DNA of 64,000 bases from the NCBI GenBank assembly GCA_024707385.1, contig JANPZW010000012.1, positions 1 through 64,000 of the forward strand. The letters are read 5' to 3'. The position numbers were made by a program, and so were the translations under genes. Below are positions 52,942-59,865 of the stretch, piece by piece (position 1 is the first letter of the stretch; each line of letters opens with the position of its first letter). Source of the DNA: Cellvibrionaceae bacterium (GTDB lineage: Bacteria > Pseudomonadota > Gammaproteobacteria > Pseudomonadales > Cellvibrionaceae). The notes beneath the pieces were generated by a model, which did no database searches, was not told the DNA's origin, and saw only the letters and a list, made by a program, of their open reading frames with translations.

Positions 52942-52961
52942 CCGCTGCAAGGCGGTTTTTT
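52942..52961 (+). terminator. Weak hairpin with T6 tail after fmdB
   Basis: CCGC (52942-52945), 6-nt loop, GCGG (52952-52955), then TTTTTT. Only 4 bp of stem, so low confidence as terminator of the urt-fmd operon. A second hairpin, AACGGTCT/AGACCGTT with loop CCC at 53045-53063, lies further on and is a stronger stem without a clean T run. Confidence 0.4.
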
Positions 52962-53279
52962 AATACCCTTTTACGCCACCTTGCCACTACCATCTTCGAC
53001 CTGAATCCCCCCGACGCCCTATTGTGGAGCAAGCGACAAACCAAAACGGTCTCCCAGACCGTTATTTTGGCAGCTTTAGAAAATTGATAGAAAAATCATG
53101 GCATTAGAACGTTTTCCGAGTTTGGAGATATGAGTCGCGACGACCGTTTTTATGATCTAGGCTTGTTGATGGGGTGGGTCCAAGGCTTGACGGAACGAGG
53201 CGTTGGGGCTAGTTTGGCGAAGTTTTGAGCAGACAAAAATGGTCAGGGAGATATCGGTCTTCGTGACTACGATATAAAT
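52962..53279 (+). other. Transition region before the cassette array
   Basis: 318 bp between the fmd operon and the first cassette boundary. It contains the AACGGTCT/AGACCGTT hairpin (53045-53063) and a 32-codon frame at 53130-53228 (MSRDDRFYDLGLLMGWVQ...) preceded by GGAG very close to its ATG. No integrase gene or obvious attI site was recognised. Confidence 0.45.
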
Positions 53280-53280
53280 G

Positions 53281-53620
53281 TTATGTGGGTTCTATTTTTT
53301 AGGTTTTAGTTGTTAACTGGGTTTTTGCTTTGTAGTAGACAGTCCAGCTTTAATCGCCGCAGTTAATTTTTATCTCGGCAGTTTTGTTCCTGGTGCTTTC
53401 GGCGGGGAAAACAATAAAAATAGGTGTGGTGCATTCTTTGTGGTGTGCCACTAAGTTAAATTTTTGTGGTGGCAGGGTGTAGTTTTTTGCGGGTGTATTT
53501 ATCGGGCATCGGCTCCGCTGGTGCTGCGCAACTACGCTTAAATAAGTAATCTATGTCACTACATAACCATGTGCACCACCTGAAGCCAACGCTATCGCGT
53601 TGTCTCAGTTGTGCACGGCG
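53281..53620 (+). repeat. ORF-less cassette, repeat copy A (diverged)
   Basis: 340 bp, the most diverged copy of the recurring element. Shares TTTTGTTCCTGGTGC, GTGGTGCATTCTTTGTGG and TGTGCCACTAAG with the others, then the attC. No supported ORF. Confidence 0.8.
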
Positions 53621-53626
53621 TTATGT
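53561..53626 (+). repeat. attC site of copy A
   Basis: ATAACC at 53563 to GTTATGT at 53620-53626; internal arms CCAACGC.../GCGTTG and CACC.../TGTGC give an imperfect palindrome. Confidence 0.78.
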
Positions 53627-53969
53627 GGGCTCTGCTTTTGAGCTTTAAATATTTAAAGTGGCTGGTCTCTCTGTAGCGAGCAGTCCAGCTCTGTGCATTA
53701 CTGGCAATTCATATGCCGGCAGTTTTGTTCCTGGTGCCTTCGTTGGTATCGGGGTTTAAAAAAGGCGTGGTGCATTCTTTGTGGTGTGCCACTAAGGTAA
53801 ATTTTGTGGCGGCGAGCAGGGTGTTTTTCGTCGCAGTTTCGGGCATTGGCTTCGCTACTGCTCCGCAACTGCGCAAATAAAAAAGCATGTTTGTCGCCAC
53901 ATAACCAAGTGCAGCACCTGACGCCAACGCGTCCGCTATGCTACCGCGTTGGCGCAGGTGTCCACGGCG
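53621..53969 (+). repeat. ORF-less cassette, repeat copy B
   Basis: 349 bp, directly after copy A. Begins TTATGTGGGCTCTGC, has the palindrome CTTTAAATATTTAAAG at 53643-53658, then TTTTGTTCCTGGTGCC and the GTGG/CCAC hairpin before CTAAGGTAAATTTTGTGG. A 72-codon antisense frame and an ATG frame from 53713 exist but are not conserved in other copies. Confidence 0.85.
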
Positions 53970-53975
53970 TTAGGG
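53899..53975 (+). repeat. attC site of copy B
   Basis: ATAACC at 53901 to GTTAGGG at 53969-53975; arms CACCTGACGCCAACGCG and CGCGTTGGCGCAGGTG are nearly perfect inverted repeats around GTCCGCTATGCTAC. Confidence 0.88.
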
Positions 53976-53981
53976 GACATC

Positions 53982-54416
53982 ATGGAAATACTAAAACTAT
54001 CTATCCCTGTATTGATCGCGGTTTTGGGTTGGGTGGCGGGACATTGGTTTAATTCGAAGCGCGATCGCTCGCAAAAGAGGCGAGAGCTAATATCCCGTTA
54101 TTTGCTTGATTCATATCGGAGTTTAGAAAAATTTTCTATTAGTTTGGCTGGTGGTGTTGAGGCATCGGATACTTTGGCTGCCGGAACTACCTCAGCTATA
54201 TCTGACATACAGCTATTTGGTAGTGAGGCTCAAGTAAAATTAGCAGTAGAAATTGCCGAAGCAATAGAGAAAACTGGCGGTGTCTATCACGAAGTCCTGA
54301 GGAAATTAGTTTCTAGCTTAAGAGAAGATCTTAGAGAGGAGCTGGGTTTGGAAGCGGTAAAAACACCAATCAAGCATTTTGTAATCACATATACAAAGCC
54401 CAATGAAAAGCCCTAA
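53982..54416 (+). CDS. Cassette protein 1: membrane-anchored, unknown
   Basis: 144 aa. One N-terminal membrane helix (SIPVLIAVLGWVAGHWF, 7-23) followed by a charged NSKRDRSQKRRELISRYL stretch and a helical cytoplasmic domain. Arg/Lys after the helix suggests the C-terminal part is cytoplasmic. The TM-RRE-RYLLDSYRxLE pattern recalls hypothetical proteins often found in cassette arrays; no function known. ATG is 7 bp after the attC core, and the stop codon lies in the next attC (CCCTAAC), as usual for cassettes. Confidence 0.75.
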   Translation: MEILKLSIPVLIAVLGWVAGHWFNSKRDRSQKRRELISRYLLDSYRSLEKFSISLAGGVEASDTLAAGTTSAISDIQLFGSEAQVKLAVEIAEAIEKTGGVYHEVLRKLVSSLREDLREELGLEAVKTPIKHFVITYTKPNEKP

Positions 54417-54527
54417 CAATCGTGTCATACCGAAGCCAAACCTCCGCTTCGTTTCGCGCATGGCCTTCGGCCATTTTATGCGCTTCACTGCGCTCCCGGT
54501 TTGGCTCGGCATACACGGGCGTTATGT
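54412..54527 (+). repeat. attC site of cassette 1
   Basis: 116 bp from CCTAAC (54412) to GTTATGT (54521-54527). Long inverted arms include CCGAAGCCAAACC against GGTTTGGCTCGG, with an inner ATGGCC/GGCCAT hairpin. Confidence 0.85.
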
Positions 54528-54871
54528 GGGCTCTGCTTTAAATCTTTGAATATTTAAAGTGGTTGGCCTCTCTGTAGCGGGCAGTCCAGCACTGTGCATT
54601 GCAGGCAATACATATGTCGGCAGTTTTGTTCCTGGTGCCTTCGTTGGTGTCGGGGTTTAAAAAAGGCGTGGTGCATTCTTTGTGGTGGCCACTAAGGTAA
54701 ATTTTGTGGCGGCTGGCAGGGTGTTTTTTAGTCGCAGCTATCGGGCATCGGCTTCGCTACCGCTCCGCAACTGCGAAAATTAAAAATCCTGTTTGTCGCC
54801 ACATAACCAAGTGCAGCACCTGACGCCAACGCGTCCGCTATGCTACCGCGTTGTCTCAGGTGTCCACGGCG
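54522..54871 (+). repeat. ORF-less cassette, repeat copy C
   Basis: 350 bp. Same layout as copy B; the AT palindrome is degenerate here (CTTTGAATATTTAAAG, 54549-54564) and one T is missing in the GTGGTGGCCAC hairpin, which would break any shared reading frame. Confidence 0.85.
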
Positions 54872-54877
54872 TTAGGC
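54801..54877 (+). repeat. attC site of copy C
   Basis: ATAACC at 54803 to GTTAGGC at 54871-54877, with the CACCTGA/TCAGGTG and CCAACGCG/CGCGTTG arms. Confidence 0.88.
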
Positions 54878-54893
54878 AAAGCGGAATCGAGCG

Positions 54894-55352
54894 ATGAATG
54901 AATTTATAGAAAGCCTTTTGAGTGCTTGGCGCGATACCGGGAAATTTGGGCTTACTCTTCCTTTTATTGGTGGCGCATTACGCTCGCAGGGATATTTGGA
55001 GGGGCCAGAAAGCGAAGCATTTCGCGCACTGCTAGGGGAATTACAGGCCGCGAGTGTTACTTACCGATTGGCATACTGTGATAAAGCTGGTGATTTAATA
55101 CTTGCTCCAGTCAGTGGTTCGCCCGGTGGATGCAAAAGAGTTGCTCAGGATGGCGAGGCTACCTCTCTATGGATACAGCACGACCTCGTCGAGAGTGATA
55201 CTGCCGACTCAATTGAGCTTTATAGAGTGCTGTGGGAAAAGTATGGCCCAATTCTTGAGGCAGGGCATTATTCATGTACAAAGGGCAAATATCACCAATT
55301 TACGTCAGCAGACTTGGAACTAATTGAAAGAGCATTCGAAAATAATGCCTAA
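54894..55352 (+). CDS. Cassette protein 2: soluble, unknown
   Basis: 152 aa, no signal or membrane segment. Begins MNEFIESLLSAWRDTGKFGL; mixed alpha/beta composition with two Cys-containing loops (SPGGCKRVAQ, HYSCTKGKYHQF). No family recognised. ATG 17 bp after the attC core; stop TAA lies in the next attC core GCCTAAC. Confidence 0.75.
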   Translation: MNEFIESLLSAWRDTGKFGLTLPFIGGALRSQGYLEGPESEAFRALLGELQAASVTYRLAYCDKAGDLILAPVSGSPGGCKRVAQDGEATSLWIQHDLVESDTADSIELYRVLWEKYGPILEAGHYSCTKGKYHQFTSADLELIERAFENNA

Positions 55353-55463
55353 CAATTTGCTCCTGTTGACGCCCAAACCTACGCAGCTTTTGTGCGTTTC
55401 GCTTTGCTGCACTTTAGCACAAAAGCCACTCCAGTTTGGTCGCAACAGAGCAAGGCGTTAGCG
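55347..55463 (+). repeat. attC site of cassette 2
   Basis: GCCTAAC (55347-55353) to GTTAGCG (55457-55463), 117 bp. Outer arms ACAATTTGCTC.../GAGCAAGGCGTT and inner CTTTTGTGC/GCACAAAAG-like arms. Confidence 0.85.
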
Positions 55464-55504
55464 TTCTTTCCACTAAGTAAAACCATTTAAAGTAGGAGAT
55501 AGTC

Positions 55505-55810
55505 ATGGCACTAAAATTAGTTGGAGCTATTACGGCAAAAGTCAAAGTTGATGGAGAATACGGAGAAATAGTAATCCCGGCATCCGACTTTAGTCTTGCA
55601 GAAGCAGATATAAGGCATCTAGGTGATGGTGATTATCAGTATGAAGCCTTGTACATATATCACGGTGATGACGTTGAAATTTCTTTTCAGGCAACCAACT
55701 TTCAAGGAAATGCTTCTATGTACCCATATAGCACAGATGGGGATATAGAAATTCTTGAAGATGACTTGTCAGTTGAAGCCCTACCTTATGATAAAGATGA
55801 CTACCTCTAA
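55505..55810 (+). CDS. Cassette protein 3: small acidic protein, unknown
   Basis: 101 aa, acidic, predicted mostly beta (VGAITAKVKVDGEYGEIVIP; YEALYIYHGDDVEISFQATN) with an acidic tail EILEDDLSVEALPYDKDDYL. No family recognised. Strong ribosome-binding site AGTAGGAGAT before ATG 55505. Confidence 0.75.
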   Translation: MALKLVGAITAKVKVDGEYGEIVIPASDFSLAEADIRHLGDGDYQYEALYIYHGDDVEISFQATNFQGNASMYPYSTDGDIEILEDDLSVEALPYDKDDYL

Positions 55811-55826
55811 AGTCATGTGAATCAAA

Positions 55827-55899
55827 AGCTAACAAGCAAAGGCAGCATCGCCCTGCGGGCTGGACGCGCTAACGCGCGCCGCTGCTTTGGGCGTTATGG
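55827..55899 (+). repeat. attC site of cassette 3
   Basis: GCTAAC (55828-55833) to GTTATGG (55893-55899), 73 bp; arms GCAAAGGCAGC.../GCTGCTTTGGGC and inner GCGC-rich hairpin. Confidence 0.85.
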
Positions 55900-55920
55900 C
55901 CAAAAACAAGGAGAGCCTGC

Positions 55921-56517
55921 TTGGCAACAAACTATGTTCTGATAGATTTTGAGAATGTGCAGCCGAGTAACCTGGAGGTCCTCAAGCTGCATCCTTTCAA
56001 GGTGGTAGTTTTCGTTGGTGCAAACCAAGCAAAAATACCATTCGATCTGGCCGCAGCTATGCAAGCCCTTGGGGATGCGGGGCAGTACATAAAAATCACC
56101 GGCACCGGTCAAAACGCCCTTGATTTCCATATTGCGTACTACATTGGCGAGTTCGCGGCCAAGGACTCAAACGCGTACTTCCACGTCATCTCCCGCGATA
56201 CCGGTTTCGACACACTAATCACGCATCTCAAGTCGCGTGGTGTCAAGATCCAGCGGGAGCGAGACTTGGCAGAAATTCCCGTAGTAAGGATGTCCACTGC
56301 CACCTCTACCGACGACAAGGTGTCAGCTATCGTGAAAAATTTGGTTGGTCGTGGGCAGTCGAGGCCCCGCAAAGTAAAGACGCTCTCAAACACTATAAAT
56401 TCGCTGTTTACTGAGAAGCTATCGGAACAGCAGCTAAGCTCCATTGTAAAAGATCTTGAACAGCGAAAATACATAACGGTGAGTAACGGTAATGTCTCGT
56501 ATCAGCTGCCTCACTAG
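55921..56517 (+). CDS. Cassette protein 4: NYN/PIN-like putative ribonuclease
   Basis: 198 aa. N-terminal NYN/PIN-like fold: YVLIDFENVQPSN (acidic Asp8/Glu10), VVVFVGANQAKIPFD, GQNALDFHIAYYIGE (Asp near 63) and FHVISRDTGFDTLITHLKSRG supply the usual acidic metal-binding set. C-terminal helical region (about 130-198) resembles a small winged-helix domain. NYN proteins are RNases, and some act in defence or RNA processing. TTG start at 55921 with AAGGAGAGCC upstream. Carried on its own cassette, which suggests an adaptive rather than housekeeping role. Confidence 0.78.
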   Translation: MATNYVLIDFENVQPSNLEVLKLHPFKVVVFVGANQAKIPFDLAAAMQALGDAGQYIKITGTGQNALDFHIAYYIGEFAAKDSNAYFHVISRDTGFDTLITHLKSRGVKIQRERDLAEIPVVRMSTATSTDDKVSAIVKNLVGRGQSRPRKVKTLSNTINSLFTEKLSEQQLSSIVKDLEQRKYITVSNGNVSYQLPH

Positions 56518-56628
56518 CCATAACAATCGTAATCAGGTCGAAATTTATTCCGGCGCTCTTTTTGTGCCAGAAAAAACTCTGGCACAAAAAAATCACCTCC
56601 ATAAATTCGCCTGTTACGGGCGTTATAG
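56518..56628 (+). repeat. attC site of cassette 4
   Basis: CCATAAC (56518-56524) to GTTATAG (56622-56628), 111 bp, containing a strong inner hairpin TTTTTGTGCCAG / CTGGCACAAAAA (about 56569-56590). Confidence 0.85.
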
Positions 56629-56994
56629 CGTGCGAATTGTTTTTGAACGTGCTTCGTAGAAACGCAGTGCCAAGCAAATACATTTTGGCTTTATCGTAGT
56701 TTTCAAAGTGCGCAGTGTCGTTCCGGTGCTAATAGAAAGTGAGCGCGTAACGCACTTCGCATTGTGGGTTGCCACTAAGTGGAATTCTTGCGAACATTCG
56801 CATCAATAATATTAATCGGTAGCTTCGGTTGGTTTTGCGGAAACGCAGTTTCTAAAAGTTCAAACTGTCGCTGCCATAACAAGGCGCAGCAACACGCCGC
56901 TACGCGGCTGGACAGTTTGTAAGTCGCGCTTTTTGGTTTTGCTTCGCAAAGTATTCCACAACGCGCGCCTTACAAACTGCCGTTGTGCTAAACG
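56623..56994 (+). repeat. ORF-less cassette 5, distant relative of the A-E repeat
   Basis: 372 bp with no supported ORF on either strand. In the middle GTTCCGGTGC, then GCATTGTGGGTTGCCACTAAG and GGAATTCTTGCG parallel the GTTCCTGGTGC, TTGTGGTGTGCCACTAAG and TAAATTTTGTGGCG blocks of copies A-E in the same order. Confidence 0.7.
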
Positions 56995-57000
56995 TTATGT
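56874..57000 (+). repeat. attC site of cassette 5
   Basis: CCATAAC (56874-56880) to GTTATGT (56994-57000), 127 bp; arms ACAGTTTGTAAG.../CTTACAAACTG form a long imperfect palindrome. Confidence 0.85.
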
Positions 57001-57339
57001 GAGCTCTGCTTTTGAGCTTTAAATATTTAAAGTGGTTGGTTTCTCTGTAGTCCAGCACTGAGCATTTACTGGCAATTCATATGCCGGCAGTTTTGTTCCT
57101 GGTGCCTTCGTTGGTATCGGGGTTTAAAAAAGGCGTGGTGCATTCTTTGTGGTGTGCCACTAAGGTAAATTTTGTGGCGGCAGGCAGGGTGTTTTTTCGT
57201 CGCAGTTATAGGGCATTGGCTTCGCTACCGCTCCGCAACTGCGCAAATTCAAAAGCCTGTTTTTCGCCACATAACCAAGTGCAGCACCTGACGCCAACGC
57301 GTCCGCTATGCTACCGCGTTGTCTCAGGTGTCCACGGCG
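56995..57339 (+). repeat. ORF-less cassette, repeat copy D
   Basis: 345 bp, near identical to B. Palindrome CTTTAAATATTTAAAG at 57017-57032. An ATG frame from 57081 reads through to the following cassette but is frameshifted in copies C and E, so it is not called as a gene. Confidence 0.85.
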
Positions 57340-57345
57340 TTAGGC
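57269..57345 (+). repeat. attC site of copy D
   Basis: ATAACC at 57271 to GTTAGGC at 57339-57345; same arms as copies B and C. Confidence 0.88.
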
Positions 57346-57365
57346 GGCTCTGGAAGGACATCACA

Positions 57366-57691
57366 ATGGCTGAAGGCTATACAGCGCGCATGGATGTAAC
57401 AAACGATGGCACCGACGCGCTCGTGCTGTACGTTGAGCCTTGGGCGCACGACTTTACTGTCAGGCCCGGAGAGTCTTCACCCTGATCGCAAGCAGCGAAG
57501 TGCGAGCGCCATACTTCGCCCAACGCGCTGAGAGCGGAACCAGAGACATCGTCGTTTACCTCGAAGGAGCTCCGGACATCTCCTTCGTTGTCTTGGAAGG
57601 CAAAACGGAACTCCAGTGCGGTCACAATCGCCAACCGTCTGAACGCAGGTCGCCGCCTAACACCTCGTTGGAGCGGACGCGTGATAGATAA
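57366..57691 (+). pseudogene. Cassette protein 6: unknown, frame broken
   Basis: ATG 57366 gives MAEGYTARMDVTNDGTDALV and runs to a stop at 57485. The downstream frame continues the protein (VFTLIASSEVRAPYFAQRAE, then DIVVYLEGAPDISFVVLEGK) to 57691. Restoring one base near 57470 yields about 108 aa, predominantly beta. The C terminus PPNTSLERTRDR is read-through of the attC left arm, a common feature of cassette proteins. Real decay or a sequencing deletion. No family recognised. Confidence 0.65.
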
Positions 57692-57742
57692 AGTGCCATT
57701 CGCTACTGCCGGCGCGCGCGCCGCTCAACTCAACCGTTATGT
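57655..57742 (+). repeat. attC site of cassette 6
   Basis: GCCTAAC (57655-57661) to GTTATGT (57736-57742), 88 bp; CCTCGTTGGAGCGGACGC left arm is of the type common in Pseudomonas and Xanthomonas cassettes. Confidence 0.82.
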
Positions 57743-58086
57743 GGGCTCTGCTTTTGAGCTTTAAATATTTAAAGTGGTTGGTCTCTCTGTAGCGGGCAGT
57801 CCAGCACTGAGCATTGCCGGCAATTCATATGTCGGCAGTTTTGTTCCTGTGCCTTCGTTGGTATCGGGGTTTAAAAAAGGCGTGGTGCATTCTTTTGGTG
57901 TACCACTAAGGTAAATTTTGTGGCGGCGGGCAGGGTGTTTTTTCGTCGCAGTTATCGGGCATCGGCTTCGCTACCGCTCCGCAACTGCGCAAATAAAAAA
58001 AGCCTGTTTGTCGCCACATAACCAAGTACAGCACCTGACGCCAACGCGTCCGCTATGCTACCGCGTTGTCTCAGGTGTCCACGGCG
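57737..58086 (+). repeat. ORF-less cassette, repeat copy E
   Basis: 350 bp, near identical to B and D. Palindrome CTTTAAATATTTAAAG at 57759-57774. The hairpin segment reads TTTTGGTGTACCACTAAG, where TGGT/ACCA pairing is kept although bases changed. Confidence 0.85.
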
Positions 58087-58092
58087 TTATAA
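58016..58092 (+). repeat. attC site of copy E, last clear attC of the array
   Basis: ATAACC at 58018 to GTTATAA at 58086-58092, same arms as copies B-D. Confidence 0.86.
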
Positions 58093-58440
58093 CTCCGAGT
58101 TCCCCAAGAAAAGTAGACACAGGTTTAGGTGCAATTTTGAGCATATTCCCGTCCAACAATATTTGGGCTTTTGTAGTCCAAAGCGCTATGTCGTCAGTGG
58201 CCGTTGTAAAGCACTTGGAGTTTCTCAAGGTGTTGGAAGGTAAGCAAGGTTGGGAACCTTAGATCGTGACATGAGAAACGCAGGCAGTCGGAGCAGTTTT
58301 AAGCTGCTTTCGTTTCACTCAAGTGACTTAAACACGCCCGCTATGAGCATTAAGCAGCAATCAGATTCGCCTGTCGATTCAGGCCTTCTTACTTCGACTA
58401 ACGATTACCTATCTTGGTAACCGAATCTGGAGAGCTGGAC
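58093..58440 (+). other. Region after the last attC
   Basis: 348 bp. The first 170 bp hold an open frame without a start codon, ending at 58262 (SIFPSNNIWAFVVQSAMSSV region), probably a gene fragment or a cassette truncated at its 3' end. The remainder, to the SnoaL-like gene, shows no ORF or RNA gene. Confidence 0.45.
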
Positions 58441-58884
58441 ATGAATTTCAATGCTGACATCGAAGCTATCAAAAGTCTGATCGCGGTGCGCGAGACAGCC
58501 ATCGCCAATGCAGATGCTGAAGCTGCCATCGAACCCTTGGCCGGTGATGTTGTGGTCTACGACCTTCAGCCGCCGCTTGCTTTCGCCGGAGCCAATGCGC
58601 GCGATGCTGAGGCGTTGCGTGCTTGGCTGAAAACCTGGAAGGGATCAGGGCCTAGGGTAGAGTTTCGCGAGTCGCGGATTCTAATCGATGGCGACCTTGG
58701 CATCGCTTATGGTCTTAGCTACATGCGAGGGGAAAAGATCGACGAAGGTGCGGTCGAGCTGTGGTTCCGCACTACCCTCGTATTCAAGCGTTCCGAAGAG
58801 GGCTGGACGATTGTCCACGAACACAACTCGGTGCCAATGAAAATGGATGGCAGTGGCCTTGCCGCTGTTGATCTGAAGCCCTGA
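58441..58884 (+). CDS. SnoaL-like / NTF2-fold protein (SgcJ/EcaC type)
   Basis: 147 aa. Cone-shaped alpha+beta fold family with varied functions (ketosteroid isomerase-like, DUF4440). Signatures: IKSLIAVRETAIANADAEAA helix, VVVYDLQPPLAFAG, and C-terminal WTIVHEHNSVPMKMDGSGLA. No signal peptide. ATG 58441 preceded by GGAGAG; a TTG 27 bp upstream is less likely. Catalytic role cannot be predicted. Confidence 0.82.
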   Translation: MNFNADIEAIKSLIAVRETAIANADAEAAIEPLAGDVVVYDLQPPLAFAGANARDAEALRAWLKTWKGSGPRVEFRESRILIDGDLGIAYGLSYMRGEKIDEGAVELWFRTTLVFKRSEEGWTIVHEHNSVPMKMDGSGLAAVDLKP

Positions 58885-58893
58885 TTAGAGAGG

Positions 58894-59059
58894 GACATTT
58901 CCGAAGATTGAAACTGATCGGCTATTGCTTAATGAGCTTGAGCCCAATGATAAATTAAATATATTCAAATCATATTCAGATCCGTCCGTAGTCGAATACT
59001 ACGATTTAGGAGAGTTCAAGGACGTGAATGCGGGCATTGAAAATAAATTCATGATCTGA
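58894..59059 (+). pseudogene. GNAT acetyltransferase N-terminal remnant
   Basis: The frame reads PKIETDRLLLNELEPNDKL then IFKSYSDPSVVEYYDLGEF, the typical beginning of RimJ-type GNAT enzymes, and stops after about 50 residues. There is no start codon and no acetyl-CoA-binding R/QxxGxG/A region, so this is a 3'-truncated relic. Confidence 0.65.
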
Positions 59060-59107
59060 AATGTTTTGGCCTGCTTCGGTCCGAGTTTGATGCAACCAGA
59101 ATATTAG

Positions 59108-59170
59108 CCGCTAACCTTGAAATTCGATATATCGCACGCATATCGCGGAATCCCCTTTTTCGTTAGCGGA
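59108..59170 (+). repeat. attC-like inverted repeat before the RidA gene
   Basis: CCGCTAAC (59108-59115) and GTTAGCGG (59162-59169) are perfect inverted repeats 63 bp apart end to end, with an inner GATAT...ATATCGC pairing. It looks like a short attC; only one site, so the cassette status of ridA is uncertain. Confidence 0.5.
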
Positions 59171-59177
59171 GGTCATC

Positions 59178-59585
59178 ATGTCAAAGCCAATCATTCGCAT
59201 AAATCCCAACACGCTTCCTAACTCAAGTGAGATGGGATATTCACAGATATCTATCGTTGAACCTGGCCGCATGGCTTATATATCAGGGCAAGTCGCTTGG
59301 CAGCCAAATAACGAGTCCGTGCCAGGCGATTTGATAGAGCAGATGAAGCTGGTTTCAAAGAATGCGCTGTCAGCTTTGGAGGCAATAGGCGCATCTACGG
59401 AAGACGTAGTGCTAGCGCGAATTTATATGGTTGACCTTACACCAGAAAGACTTGAGCAACTGATGCCGCCATTTTTGGCTACTTTTAAAGGTGCTCAGCC
59501 TTGTGTAACCGGTGTTGGTGTGACCGCATTGGCCGCGCCGGATCTCCAGGTGGAAATGGAGCTGGTTGTGCGGCTGCCGGATTGA
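59178..59585 (+). CDS. RidA/YjgF-family protein
   Basis: 135 aa. RidA-type enamine/imine deaminases protect PLP enzymes; many paralogues have other roles. Signatures MAYISGQVAWQPN, NALSALEAIGASTEDVVLARIYM and ELVVRLPD. The conserved Arg seen in true RidA (IEIECVA after the substrate loop) is not obvious; the region reads GVTALAAPDLQVEMELV, so this may belong to a non-RidA subgroup. ATG with GGAGG upstream. Confidence 0.85.
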   Translation: MSKPIIRINPNTLPNSSEMGYSQISIVEPGRMAYISGQVAWQPNNESVPGDLIEQMKLVSKNALSALEAIGASTEDVVLARIYMVDLTPERLEQLMPPFLATFKGAQPCVTGVGVTALAAPDLQVEMELVVRLPD

Positions 59586-59865
59586 TATCAAGCGCCAATT
59601 AAAAAAGCCGGATAGCGATGAGTAATATTCGGGAAAATGTCTGGCGAGAAAGTTATGTGAATTCAGGGGCTCTAGGCCTGTATTTAATTGCTGCCGCTGT
59701 CGATACTGGAGGTGCCACATGGTGTGGCGCTGAGCCTGCGGCGATGGTTCTGCACCTTGCTAATCCTTTAGGGTCTCCCCGTTCCATCCCGCCTATCAAA
59801 ACAACTGTTTATAGTTGCCGTACTGCTCACTACAATATGCGCCTTTTTATGGACGCGGTTTTGAT

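Larger units (their letters stand above)
53280..58092 (+). mobile_element. Integron-type gene-cassette array (no integrase in window)
   Basis: Eleven consecutive cassettes, each ended by an attC-like imperfect palindrome whose right-hand core is GTTRNNN (GTTATGT, GTTAGGG, GTTAGGC, GTTAGCG, GTTATGG, GTTATAG, GTTATAA) and whose left-hand core contains YTAAC or ATAAC. Boundaries by the G of each core: 53280, 53620, 53969, 54521, 54871, 55457, 55893, 56622, 56994, 57339, 57736, 58086. All ORFs point the same way. The array is visibly AT-richer than the flanking core genes. No tyrosine recombinase is present, so this is a CALIN or the distal part of an array whose integrase lies outside. Confidence 0.88.

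Noticed and set aside
57081..57485. 134-codon frame spanning repeat copy D and cassette 6
   Set aside because: Crosses an attC site and is destroyed by indels in copies C and E; repeated elements would conserve a true ORF.
53280..58092. CRISPR array
   Set aside because: Repeats are about 350 bp, irregularly spaced and palindromic at attC cores, with ORFs between them; no short direct repeats with uniform spacers and no cas genes.
57918..58262. 114-codon frame through repeat copy E
   Set aside because: Mostly non-coding repeat and attC; only the last 55 codons might be a gene fragment.
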